Shown piece by piece: positions 52,001-59,894 of a stretch of DNA of 64,000 nucleotides. Source of the DNA: BA4 sp044376575 (GTDB lineage: Bacteria > Bacteroidota > Bacteroidia > CAIKAF01); the NCBI GenBank assembly GCA_044376575.1, contig JBILKR010000003.1, positions 62,001-126,000 on the forward strand. The letters are read 5' to 3'. Numbering within the stretch: the first letter of the stretch is position 1; each line of letters begins with the position of its first letter. Position numbers and translations under genes: made by a program. The notes beneath the pieces are model-generated. The model searched no databases. It saw nothing but the letters and a program-made list of their open reading frames with translations, and was not told the origin of the DNA.

Positions 52001-53941
52001 ACAGTTAACTTATCGAATGCCAACTTGTGTACTTCATCAACTAATATTTCAGTTGTGGTGAATGCGTTACCAATTGGAACTGTTGGCAGTAACACGCCTG
52101 TATGCACCGGTCAGCCCATAAATTTAACAGCCTCAGGCGGAACATTATATTCATGGACTGGGCCGAATGGATTTACGTCAAACAATCAAAATCCTATCAT
52201 CAATAATACTTCTGTAAATTCTTCAGGGGTATATACTGTAACCATCACTAATGCCAACAACTGTACTGCAAGCTTTACTACATCCGTTACTGTTCATCCA
52301 TTGCCTGTGCCTGTTACAGGATCAAATTCACCTTTTTGTGCCGGTACGGATTTGCAATTAAATGCAGCAGGTGGTGTTTCTTATCAGTGGAGTGGTCCTT
52401 CTTCTTTTAGTTCTACACTACCTAATCCTATTGTCACAAATGCTCAGCCTGCCAATGCCGGATTATATACTGTTACAGTAACTGATGCAAATACATGTAC
52501 ATCAACGTCTGTGGTTTCAGTGGTGATTTATGCACTTCCTGTTATTACAGCAACTAATAATGGTCCACTATGTCCCGGAAATACTTTAACACTTTCTTCT
52601 ACTTCAGGTGCATCATATTCGTGGACAGGTCCAAACGGATTTTCTTCAACAGTTCAAAATCCATTTATTTTAAATGTTGCTCAGGCTGATTCAGGAATTT
52701 ATACTGTTATTGTTACTGATGTGAATTCGTGTACATCATCTGCCAGTACACAGTTATTTGTTACGCTAACGCTGCCTCTCACTGCTATTGCCAATTCACC
52801 ATTGTGTGAGGGTGATGATCTGCAACTTTTTGCTACAAACGGAACTACATTTTCTTGGACAGGTCCAAACGGTTACACAAGCGTATTACAAAATCCGGTA
52901 ATCAATAATGTTACACCCGCAGCTTCGGGTACCTATTCCTTAACGGCAACAAATGTTCAGGGATGTTCGGGATCAGCCACTGTAGATGTAATTGTAGCAC
53001 CAGCCCCACTCATAACATTAGGCAATGACACGACGGTTTGTGGAATTAATTCTTATACTTTAAATCCGGGTAACAGCGCAGGAAACCATACTTATGTTTG
53101 GAATAACGGTTCAACCAATCAAACACTGGATGTTACCGCAACAGGCACTTATACAGTGACTGTTACTTCAAATGGATGTTCAACCTCGCAGAATATACAG
53201 ATTACTTTTGAAACGTTACCTGTAGTTAATTTGGGACAAGATATGTACATCTGTTCCGAAGGCTCTGTGTTATTAAATGCCACGAATGTTAATGCAACTT
53301 ATCAATGGAATACTGGATCAACAACACCAACTATTATCGCTGTATCACCGGGTACTTATACAGTTACTGTTACAAAATGTAACACTTCTGTTACTGATCA
53401 GATTCAGATTCTATTGGATACTTTTTCAGTAATAGTATCAGGTGTTCAAACACCGGAGTGTAACTCACAAAATGGATCTATCACAGTTGATGTTACCGGA
53501 GGTATTGGATCCATTCAATATGAATGGCCTCAAATTCCGGGAAATAACCTACCAACGGCAAATAATCTTACCAATGGAACTTATCAGGTGATTGTTACAG
53601 ACGGGCTGAATTGTACAGCGCAGGTTTTTTATACACTGGTTTGTAATTCAACTGATGTAAGTGTACCACAATTTCTTTCGCCCAATGGTGATGGAAGAAA
53701 TGATATTTGGGTAATAGATGAATTACTTGAAAGATTTCCGGACAATACAGTGGTCATATACAATCGATGGGGAACTGAAGTTTATAAAGCTTCTCCATAC
53801 ATGAACGACTGGAATGGAAAACCAAATGTTTCTTATTCTTTAGGTACAGATCGATTACCTTCCGGCACTTATTTTTATATTCTTGATTTGTATGGTACCG
53901 GTGCTAAAATAAAATCAGGATACATTGAAATAGATCCTTGA
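49064..53941 (+). CDS. Giant secreted Ig-repeat protein with type B sorting domain
   Basis: 1625 residues. Signal peptide MKKYIFFHILLFAAFHTNAQ (ATG at 49064 or 49067). Residues about 25-400 hold repeats of about 50-60 residues with TTDGGYLISG and TSDGGYLISGYTSSAGAGGE, then KLNSTGTVQWARTYGGAGNE, as in beta-propeller-like domains. Next come two PKD-like units, then nine tandem Ig-like repeats of 78 residues (606-1310) with PVCVGQ, WSGP/WTGPNG and AGTYTVTVTDANNCSS. Two variant repeats and a SprB-like unit (CNSQNGSITVDVTGGIGSI) follow. The C-terminal 90 residues are a gliding-associated domain: FLSPNGDGRNDIWVID and YNRWGTEVYKAS. Export by T9SS and an adhesin role, like SprB, are inferred. Each Ig repeat has two conserved Cys, probably a disulfide. 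Confidence 0.92.
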   Translation: MMKKYIFFHILLFAAFHTNAQLIFQKNYGGPNDDIGTTLFAENNHTFFVTANTLTYGAGGGAEDVMYFKTDAAGYMLAPKTHGTNAIRERARSIFKTTDGGYLISGDRKVTALFDDMFVHKLDANGNPQTLWHYGNFGDDECLSGMQVPSTNLYIIFGFSGEYGSAGTLGTPNMCYKLLNNDGSNNASRYLCGAGIEFGYDGVHTGTNVYVAGTTNSIGAGNYDGLVAQYSLFNFLNWYRAVGGTGIEEFLSIENTPVPGGVICAGYTTSFAATGEDIFVVKMDGTGGITWSRRIGGTGNERATSIITTSDGGYLISGYTSSAGAGGEDAFLIKLNSTGTVQWARTYGGAGNERFANVVTRPSSLGYAAIGETTSFTNGGKDIYMVATNLTGTSGCNEATWNITSIAVTPTITITGLQNHTTGHDTPTATFTSTSPAVPQTCRCTGLSPNLEIQGPTQVCKNQTGVQFYINSVKGVSSYIWSASNATFTTNPGDTSVTVSFNTNNAQLIVRTNLANCSDFAIDTIDIVVDQLTATTSGSTSICLNQSTNLSCSAINPVNGVTSYLWSNGMNTQTISVTPPLGNNVFTVTITDGLGCTATSTATVLVNPLPVATASSNTPVCIGQNIVLTSSGGNNYSWSGPLSFSSTNASPIIPNTQLTNAGTYTVIVTDANNCSATATTTVTVNPLPVPVVSSNSPVCVGQSIQLNGAGGVSLIWTGPNGYNSNQANSTIPNAQLSNAGNYSVVVTDANNCSSTAVVTVTVNPLPVPVVGSNSPVCVGQNINLNASGGITYSWAGPNAFVSGIFNPSIPNAQLINSGTYTVTVTDANTCSSNSTVTVVVNPLPIPSAINSGPVCVGQPLTLNGSGGTGYAWSGPLSFTSTNATPTIPNMQLANAGIYTVTVTDANNCSSSTTTSVIVNPLPVPLVSSNSPICLGQTIQLNASGAGAGGLYTWVGPNGFSSNTQNPSIPNALNANAGTYTVNLSNANLCTSSTNISVVVNALPIGTVGSNTPVCTGQPINLTASGGTLYSWTGPNGFTSNNQNPIINNTSVNSSGVYTVTITNANNCTASFTTSVTVHPLPVPVTGSNSPFCAGTDLQLNAAGGVSYQWSGPSSFSSTLPNPIVTNAQPANAGLYTVTVTDANTCTSTSVVSVVIYALPVITATNNGPLCPGNTLTLSSTSGASYSWTGPNGFSSTVQNPFILNVAQADSGIYTVIVTDVNSCTSSASTQLFVTLTLPLTAIANSPLCEGDDLQLFATNGTTFSWTGPNGYTSVLQNPVINNVTPAASGTYSLTATNVQGCSGSATVDVIVAPAPLITLGNDTTVCGINSYTLNPGNSAGNHTYVWNNGSTNQTLDVTATGTYTVTVTSNGCSTSQNIQITFETLPVVNLGQDMYICSEGSVLLNATNVNATYQWNTGSTTPTIIAVSPGTYTVTVTKCNTSVTDQIQILLDTFSVIVSGVQTPECNSQNGSITVDVTGGIGSIQYEWPQIPGNNLPTANNLTNGTYQVIVTDGLNCTAQVFYTLVCNSTDVSVPQFLSPNGDGRNDIWVIDELLERFPDNTVVIYNRWGTEVYKASPYMNDWNGKPNVSYSLGTDRLPSGTYFYILDLYGTGAKIKSGYIEIDP
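50879..52993 (+). repeat. Nine tandem 234-base coding repeats
   Basis: Units begin at 50879, 51113, 51347, 51581, 51815, 52058, 52292, 52526 and 52760, all in frame. Every unit is 234 bases except the fifth (243), which carries three extra residues (Ala-Gly-Gly). Units 1-4 are most alike; units 8-9 have drifted most. Short stretches such as the codons for PLPVPVV and TDANNCSS are nearly identical between neighbours. Confidence 0.93.
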
Positions 53942-53996
53942 TGAAATTATTCTCTTATCTTGTTAAGGTTTTCCGATTTAAGGAAACACAATTATC

Positions 53997-54770
53997 ATGG
54001 TAAGCAAAAGAATTTTTTATTCCCTTTTTTTTACGATTTTATTGGTATTACTCGTTACCATCGGAATTTTATTAAGTGTAAAAAATAAAGCTGAAAAAAG
54101 GCTTGAACTTGCTTCCGGATTTTTGCGTGAATTAGGTTTGCAATACATAGATTATGTTGTGCACGTTGACCAGGAGATTCCATTAAAAACAGAAGTATTT
54201 ATAAGCAGAACCATTCCTGTAAATATTGATATGAACATCACAGATTCAGTTCAGATCAAAGCAAATATTCCTGTTCGAGACAGTATTATCGTTCCGATTC
54301 AATTACAGTTAAATGAATTGCTGGATATGGATACTTCCATACAAATCACTCAACAGGTAATGGTAATGCTCGAAGCAGAAATTCCGATAGATCAGAAGTT
54401 CACAACCAAGCCGTTTGGCGATGCATTGGCGTTGGATATTCCCATCGAAGCTGAATTAAAACTGGATCAACCGGTTTATATTTCATTCCCGCAAGCTATG
54501 CCAGTTAAAAGTCAGATCCCTGTAAAGTTTGCTATTAAACAGAACATGCCTACACTTATTCAGATGAATGTTCCAATGAATCAGAAAATTCCTTTAACAC
54601 TTTCATTGAGAGGCCAGCGGGCATTTGTGTCTTTTACTTCATCCATGCCGATTGAAGGATTAATTCCTATTGTGATGGATATTCCGGTAAAGATACCGAT
54701 GAAAGAAACACCTATTAAATCATATCTTGATAAAGTAGCAGATCAGTTGGATGATATGCTGGCTTTTTGA
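53997..54770 (+). CDS. Membrane-anchored protein with repeated Ile-Pro motifs, unknown function
   Basis: 257 residues. One N-terminal membrane helix at about 7-27 (FYSLFFTILLVLLVTIGILL) with a short positive start, so a single-pass inner-membrane or signal-anchored protein with its body outside the cytoplasm. The body is built from about a dozen short strand-like units, each carrying Ile/Val/Met-Pro: EIPLK, TIPVN, NIPVR, EIPID, DIPIE, AMPVK, QIPVK, NVPMN, KIPLT, SMPIE, LIPIV, DIPVK, KIPMK. There is no cysteine in the body and no sorting domain. I do not recognise a family; a repetitive beta structure such as a lipid- or filament-contacting solenoid is one guess. It starts 55 bases after the adhesin-like gene and is convergent with the DUF2141 gene. 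Confidence 0.8.
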   Translation: MVSKRIFYSLFFTILLVLLVTIGILLSVKNKAEKRLELASGFLRELGLQYIDYVVHVDQEIPLKTEVFISRTIPVNIDMNITDSVQIKANIPVRDSIIVPIQLQLNELLDMDTSIQITQQVMVMLEAEIPIDQKFTTKPFGDALALDIPIEAELKLDQPVYISFPQAMPVKSQIPVKFAIKQNMPTLIQMNVPMNQKIPLTLSLRGQRAFVSFTSSMPIEGLIPIVMDIPVKIPMKETPIKSYLDKVADQLDDMLAF

Positions 54771-55184
54771 TTATTTGAGATTGATTGTGATGGATTTATT
54801 TTCAGTAATATTTACCAAACAATCTTCATAATCAGGCGGTCCGAAACTACCCATCGCGTCGTTTGAAAAACCATACTTTTCTGTAGGTATTCCCAAAAAG
54901 TTTTTATCCAGTTTACCGTTTTCATTGGCATCATGGTAAATGGCTATGGCATATTTTCCTGGAGGAAGATCGGCAACAACTACTGTCATATTACCTTCAT
55001 TAGCTTTGATGGTAATGTTTCTGTATGTTTTTGATTCGTCCCTAAAACCTTCTTTTTTTGAGTAAATACCTACAAGTAATTTCCCTTTTGATGAGGGAAG
55101 TTTTTTTACATTAATGGTAAGGGTAGGAGGGAAGAGGGTTGAGAAAAAACTCAACCCTGCGAATATATATGCTGTAATCATCAT
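54771..55184 (-). CDS. DUF2141 domain secreted protein
   Basis: 137 residues with a signal peptide (ITAYIFAGLSFFSTLFPP) and a DUF2141 domain: KGKLLVGIYSKKEGF, LPPGKYAIAIYHDANENGKL and FLGIPTEKYGFSNDAMGSFG, then GPPDYEDCLVNI. DUF2141 is an Ig-like or transthyretin-like sandwich of unknown function, common in the outer envelope of Gram-negatives; the Asp-rich loop (DANENGKLD) may bind calcium. It starts nine bases after the acyl-CoA ligase stop, so they share a transcript. A nine-base perfect inverted repeat lies in the signal-peptide codons (55135-55158). Confidence 0.9.
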   Translation of the reverse strand: MMITAYIFAGLSFFSTLFPPTLTINVKKLPSSKGKLLVGIYSKKEGFRDESKTYRNITIKANEGNMTVVVADLPPGKYAIAIYHDANENGKLDKNFLGIPTEKYGFSNDAMGSFGPPDYEDCLVNITENKSITINLK

Positions 55185-55193
55185 TTTCTGAAA

Positions 55194-56957
55194 TTAGCCT
55201 TTATAAATTTTTTCCACCAGTGCGGAATATTTTTGCATGATAGGCTTTCTTTTCAGTTTTAAAGTAGGCGTCATTTCTCCACCATCGATGGTCCATTCAC
55301 CGGGAATTAATTCAAATTTCTTGATGGTTTCCCAGTCGCCAAATCCTTTGTTATAATGATTGACCTCTTCTTCATATAAATGAAGTATGTCTTTGTTCTG
55401 TATGATATTTTCCCGATCTGTAAATTGTATTCCATTTTTAGAACACCATGTTTTTAAATATTCCCAGGCAGGAACAATTAAAGCAGCTGCATGTTTTTCA
55501 TTCTCTCCAATCACCATAATTTGCTCAATGAATGGGGATTCTTTGAATTTATTTTCCATCGGTTGCGGTGCGATGTACTTTCCACCGGATGTTTTAAACA
55601 CTTCTTTTTTACGATCAGTAATTCGTAAAAACTTGCCCTCGATTACTCCTACATCACCCGTGTGGAACCAACCCTCACTATCAATGGCTTCACGTGTTGC
55701 ATCCGGTAAGTTATAATATCCCATCATCACGTTGGGTCCTTTACATAGAATTTCTCCATCTTCAGCAAGTTTAATCTGCACATCATCGATAGTTACACCC
55801 ACTGAGCCAAACATTCGGTTTTCATGTTCAACATGATTTACGGTAATCACAGGAGAGGTTTCAGTTAAACCATATCCTTCCAGTACATTAATTCCTGCTG
55901 CTGTAAAAATTCTGGCAAGACGTGGTTGCAGTGCTGCAGCCCCCGAAACGATAACTCCAACATTTCCACCCAATGCTTCTCTCCATTTGCTGAATATTAA
56001 TTTATCTGCCAGTTTCAATTGCTGATGATACCACCATCCGTTTTTCTCATTTAATTCATAACGTAACCCCAAATCAACTGCCCAGAAAAATAATTTTTTC
56101 TTAACGCCGGTAAGATCATGTCCCTTTGCAATAATTTTATCGTAAACTTTTTCCAGTAATCTTGGAACCGTTGAAAATGCAAATGGCTTCACTTCTTTTA
56201 AATTATCACCAATGGTTTCCATACTTTCTGCATAATAAATGGTAGCACCCACATAGTGATAGAGGTAACATATCATTCGTTCAAAAATATGGCAAAGCGG
56301 AAGGAAACTTAATACTTTATGCTGGTCTGTTACCGGACAAACTTTTTGTGCCGCCCTTACATTGCTTAAAATATTATTGTGAGAAAGCATTACACCTTTA
56401 GGTGTTCCTGTGGTTCCGGAAGTGTAAATTAATGTCATTAAATCACTCGGCTTTACTGCATCCTTCATAGATTTTAATTTATCAGGAGCCGGATTTGATC
56501 TTCCGTTTTCAGCCAGTTCTCTCCATAATGGTAATCCTGGAATATGATCGAAACTATATATTTTTTGTAACGAAGGAACCTGATCTTTGATGGCTGCAAC
56601 CTTACGATAAATTTCTTCGTTCTCAACAAAAATTATTTTTACCTGAGCATCATTTAATATGTGCTTATAATCTGCTTCACCAATTGTTGGATACATCGGA
56701 ACGGTAACAGCACCAAGCTGACTTGCACCAAAATCTGCAAAATTCCATTCAGGGCGATTGAATGAAATAATAGCAACTTTATCATCTTTTCCAATGCCTA
56801 ATTGCATCAAACCATAGCTAATATTATTTACGTTTTCGGCATATTGATCAGTACTGAATTCTTCCCATTTACCTGTTCTTTTACCTGCTATACCAACAGG
56901 ACGATTATGTGTTTGATGTAAATTATCTAATAAGTCAAAATTTCTGGTAATATTCAT
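55194..56957 (-). CDS. Long-chain acyl-CoA synthetase (AMP-binding)
   Basis: 587 residues, adenylate-forming enzyme that activates fatty acids to acyl-CoA via acyl-AMP. P-loop LIYTSGTTGTPKGVMLSHNN near residue 175, HIFERMICYLYHYVGATIYY, motif GYGLTETSPVITV near 360, GWFHTGDVGVIEGKFLRITD near 430, then RKKEVFKTSGGKYIAP (linker hinge and C-domain). The sequence resembles FadD15-type long-chain ligases. Substrate chain length is inferred from family only. It is first in a minus-strand unit with the DUF2141 gene. Confidence 0.93.
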   Translation of the reverse strand: MNITRNFDLLDNLHQTHNRPVGIAGKRTGKWEEFSTDQYAENVNNISYGLMQLGIGKDDKVAIISFNRPEWNFADFGASQLGAVTVPMYPTIGEADYKHILNDAQVKIIFVENEEIYRKVAAIKDQVPSLQKIYSFDHIPGLPLWRELAENGRSNPAPDKLKSMKDAVKPSDLMTLIYTSGTTGTPKGVMLSHNNILSNVRAAQKVCPVTDQHKVLSFLPLCHIFERMICYLYHYVGATIYYAESMETIGDNLKEVKPFAFSTVPRLLEKVYDKIIAKGHDLTGVKKKLFFWAVDLGLRYELNEKNGWWYHQQLKLADKLIFSKWREALGGNVGVIVSGAAALQPRLARIFTAAGINVLEGYGLTETSPVITVNHVEHENRMFGSVGVTIDDVQIKLAEDGEILCKGPNVMMGYYNLPDATREAIDSEGWFHTGDVGVIEGKFLRITDRKKEVFKTSGGKYIAPQPMENKFKESPFIEQIMVIGENEKHAAALIVPAWEYLKTWCSKNGIQFTDRENIIQNKDILHLYEEEVNHYNKGFGDWETIKKFELIPGEWTIDGGEMTPTLKLKRKPIMQKYSALVEKIYKG

Positions 56958-57027
56958 ACGAGTTATATTTATAGTTTAACATTGAATCTTAATTACTTGT
57001 TCAACCCTACCAAAATAATTATTTTAT

Positions 57028-58524
57028 TTGATATTTGGTAATACTTTGTACTCCAAATATAAATTCTTGAAAATCTACTTTAAAAAATATAATTTCCATA
57101 CTGTCATATCTTTTATGATTCTGCTATCTGTAGCATTGATCTACCTTGTTTGGGGCGATTATTCTCGGCACGAATGGGGTGATGATTTTGCACAGTATAT
57201 ACATCAGTCCTTACTTATCTTACAAGGCAAATCTTCGCTTGATACCGGATATATTTATAAAACTTATGCATCTGGCCTTGGTCCGCCGGCTTATCCTTGC
57301 GGGTTCCCGATTTTGTTAACTCCGGTGGTAGCAATGTTTGGAATTCAACCGGCTCCGTTGATATGGTATATAAATGGGATGAGTGTAGCGGCTATGTTTC
57401 TTACATTTTTGTGGTTTCGAAAACAGAAATTTTCTTCAATCATTGCTCTTTTAGGTGTTCTACTCATCTGGGGTAACCGGCACATGATTTTTTTAAAAAC
57501 AGAAATTGGCTCAGATATCCCCTTTTTTCTTTTTCTAATGGTATTATTTATTCTTGTTGAATGGAAGTCATCTCCGTCAAAGTACTTTTTACTTTTTGTT
57601 ACATTATTATTTGCGATGTTGATTCGATCGACAGGAATAGTTCTCCTTTTTTCTGTTTTTGTTTATGAACTGTATCAATTGTACAGACTTAAATCCGGAT
57701 TTTCAATTGCCAAATTAATTCATTTTATAATTTTTCCAATTGTGGTTATTTCTACTGTCATACTGGAAAATTATTTTACAGGACAATCTTCTTCCGGGGG
57801 TTATCTGGAAAATTTATTCCGACAGGATATTTTGATAATTGTTCAGCGAAACATAACATCTTATTTCGATTGGTGCAGTGATTTGTTTTTTGAGAATGGG
57901 AAAGTTTTATCCTGTATAGTTTTTCTGATGATATTTTTTGGTTTTATATTGACAATCTTTCATGCTGTTTCATTTCACCATATCTTTTTTATCAGTTATC
58001 TTTTTTTATTAATGATATGGCCGCATGTTTCATTCCGGTTTATCATTCCAATTTTTCCTTTGTTAGTTTTTTATATTTTTTCATTCATCAGGATAAGTAT
58101 TGAAAAACTTTCATTTCATCGATATTATGTATGGATGGTTATTTTACTTTTTTCTTTTTCAAGTTTGTTTAGCCATTATCGTTTTCTGAAAAAAGGTTTT
58201 GTTCCTGTATTCGACGGCCCGTATGATTACTCTTTTCGTTCTGCCGCAAATTATATTTCCAGGCAGACATCTGTTGATGCCACCATTGTTTTCAGAAAAC
58301 CCAGGGCGTTGGCTTTATTTACAAAACGGAAATCATTTGTATTCCCTCAGTTAAATGATAAAAATTTATTGCTGAAAGAAATGCAAAAAGAAAATGCACA
58401 ATATATTTTGATAGATAAAACGGAGCAGCCTTATCAGGAACAAAAATTAATTCTCGCTAGTGATACAACTATCACATTAAAAGAATGGGAAAACGAAAGG
58501 TTTGAATTGTATCGGTTAAAATAA
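57028..58524 (+). CDS. GT-C-like polytopic membrane protein
   Basis: 498 residues if started at the TTG at 57028; 469 residues if started at the first ATG (57115), which still precedes the first membrane helix. About 11 hydrophobic helices. The first periplasmic loop has HEWGDDFAQYIHQSLLILQG, the D-D-x-x-x-Y pattern of GT-C (family 39/83-like) glycosyltransferases, and PPAYPCGFPILLTPV replaces the usual HPP segment. The soluble C-terminal 80 residues follow ANYISRQTSVDAT. Probably a lipid-linked sugar transferase; acceptor unknown. It is convergent with porV. Confidence 0.78.
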   Translation: MIFGNTLYSKYKFLKIYFKKYNFHTVISFMILLSVALIYLVWGDYSRHEWGDDFAQYIHQSLLILQGKSSLDTGYIYKTYASGLGPPAYPCGFPILLTPVVAMFGIQPAPLIWYINGMSVAAMFLTFLWFRKQKFSSIIALLGVLLIWGNRHMIFLKTEIGSDIPFFLFLMVLFILVEWKSSPSKYFLLFVTLLFAMLIRSTGIVLLFSVFVYELYQLYRLKSGFSIAKLIHFIIFPIVVISTVILENYFTGQSSSGGYLENLFRQDILIIVQRNITSYFDWCSDLFFENGKVLSCIVFLMIFFGFILTIFHAVSFHHIFFISYLFLLMIWPHVSFRFIIPIFPLLVFYIFSFIRISIEKLSFHRYYVWMVILLFSFSSLFSHYRFLKKGFVPVFDGPYDYSFRSAANYISRQTSVDATIVFRKPRALALFTKRKSFVFPQLNDKNLLLKEMQKENAQYILIDKTEQPYQEQKLILASDTTITLKEWENERFELYRLK

Positions 58525-58549
58525 AAAAAGGGACTGAGAAGTCCCTTTT
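58523..58549. terminator. Bidirectional intrinsic terminator
   Basis: Stem AAAAGGGACT / AGTCCCTTTT with a GAGA loop lies between the convergent GT-C-like and porV genes; A and T runs on the two sides allow it to act in both directions. Confidence 0.9.
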
Positions 58550-58568
58550 ACAATTAATATTTAAAATA

Positions 58569-59828
58569 TTATTTCTTTTTATTTCCTCCACCGAAAGATT
58601 TGTTTTTAAACGAATCAAAATTAAAGGAAAGAGTAAAACGTACAGTATGTTCAAGTGGGTTACGCTGAACTGTGGGAATAAGGTATGAAAAATCAAGTCC
58701 AAATATTTTGTAGCGAACACCGGCACCCATGGTAAAATACTGACGATTACCACTAACACGTGGTTCATAGAAAAATCCTGCACCTGCACGGAATAAATTG
58801 TTATACCAGTATTCTACACCTGTGGACAAGGTGAATTCTTCCATCTCACCGGCAAATCCTGAAGGAGAATCTCCGAATGATGTAAACATACCTGAAATTA
58901 CGTTTCTGTCAGGATCCATACCAGCAACGAGAATGGGTTTGCCATTATCATATTGTATATTACCTAATGAATCTTTTTGATAAATGGGTACTGATGGAAC
59001 CAGTAATTTTGATAATTCAACAGATAAAGTCAACTTATTATAATCATCAATTTCAATGGTATTACTTGTTCCCAATCGTAAATTGATTGGAATAAAATCA
59101 CCTTCAGCCTGTGCATCAGAATATTTAATTTTATTCCCAATATTGGTAATCGAAACTCCGAATCTCCAGGTTATAGGTTTACCGAATAGTTTTTTATCTC
59201 CGTTCTGATAAAAGAATCCTACATCACCGGAGCCTGCAAGACCTGCGTTTGTAGCCTGTCCTTGTACATTCTGACCTAAGGTCAGGTTTGAATAAATAAA
59301 ACGGAATGCAACTCCACCGCTCCAGTATTCACTCAGTTTTAATGAAGCACCGGCATCAATTGAAAATTCATTGGGATTGTAATTACCGATAGTATTCCCA
59401 TTGATGTCAGTAAAAGTTATATCTCCCAGTGAAAAATATCTAACTGATCCACCAATAGTTGTTCTGTTTCCGATTTTCTTGTAAAATCCAAGATACGCAA
59501 GATTAATATCCGGCACGAGCTGTCTCAACCATGGAGTGTATGAAACAGTTATGCTCATGTCTTTTGGTGCCATTGCCAGCTTACCTACGTTCCAGTGCAT
59601 CGAGTTGGCATCCGCCTCTGTGGCTACACCTTGGTCGCCAATACCACCTGCTTTTGCATCAGGAGATATCATTAAAAAGGGAACAGAAGTAGTAATGGTT
59701 CTGCTGCCCGTATTAGATAGCTGCTCTTCAGTTGGCTGCGTTTGTGCTTTTGCCAACGAATGAAACATTAATCCGGCAACAGTTAAAAAGATCGTTGTAT
59801 TATATTTATTCGAAAACATATTTCTCAT
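58569..59828 (-). CDS. porV: Type IX secretion system outer-membrane protein PorV
   Basis: FadL-like beta-barrel that carries folded cargo from the T9SS translocon to the PorU attachment complex. About 419 residues from the ATG at 59828. Signal peptide with core TTIFLTVAGLMFHSLAKA; mature motif PFLMISPDAKAGGIGDQG, then ANSMHWNVGKLAM and SYTPWLRQLVPDINLAYLGF, all diagnostic of PorV/LptO. Amphipathic strands run to the end, with VRFTLSFNFDSFKNKSFGG and a Lys-rich tail. Starts at 59891 or 59819 are also possible; a TATATTTG element on the minus strand just upstream favours 59828. It follows porU, the usual order. Confidence 0.93.
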   Translation of the reverse strand: MRNMFSNKYNTTIFLTVAGLMFHSLAKAQTQPTEEQLSNTGSRTITTSVPFLMISPDAKAGGIGDQGVATEADANSMHWNVGKLAMAPKDMSITVSYTPWLRQLVPDINLAYLGFYKKIGNRTTIGGSVRYFSLGDITFTDINGNTIGNYNPNEFSIDAGASLKLSEYWSGGVAFRFIYSNLTLGQNVQGQATNAGLAGSGDVGFFYQNGDKKLFGKPITWRFGVSITNIGNKIKYSDAQAEGDFIPINLRLGTSNTIEIDDYNKLTLSVELSKLLVPSVPIYQKDSLGNIQYDNGKPILVAGMDPDRNVISGMFTSFGDSPSGFAGEMEEFTLSTGVEYWYNNLFRAGAGFFYEPRVSGNRQYFTMGAGVRYKIFGLDFSYLIPTVQRNPLEHTVRFTLSFNFDSFKNKSFGGGNKKK

Positions 59829-59836
59829 TCGTAAGG

Positions 59837-59844
59837 CAAATATA
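59837..59844 (-). promoter_or_regulatory. Candidate -7 element (TATATTTG) of porV
   Basis: On the minus strand TATATTTGC matches TAnnTTTGY and ends eight bases before the ATG at 59828. It lies in the porU-porV gap, so porV may be made from its own nearly leaderless transcript. No clear -33 TTTG. Confidence 0.45.
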
Positions 59845-59894
59845 TCAATCCGTTGCATACTATCCCACATATTTTGGCTTGAATTTATCATTTA

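Noticed and set aside
50879..52993. Regularly spaced repeats that could be mistaken for a CRISPR or VNTR locus
   Set aside because: The unit is 234 bases, continuous and in frame within one long coding region, with no spacers.
57028..57115. TTG start at 57028 as the certain start of the GT-C-like gene
   Set aside because: Two further in-frame TTG codons and an ATG at 57115 are equally possible, and a TTTG-rich promoter-like stretch overlaps this region; the start is left open.
58569..59828. porV and porQ as a recent gene duplication
   Set aside because: Both belong to the FadL-like barrel superfamily, but their diagnostic motifs differ and each matches its own known family.
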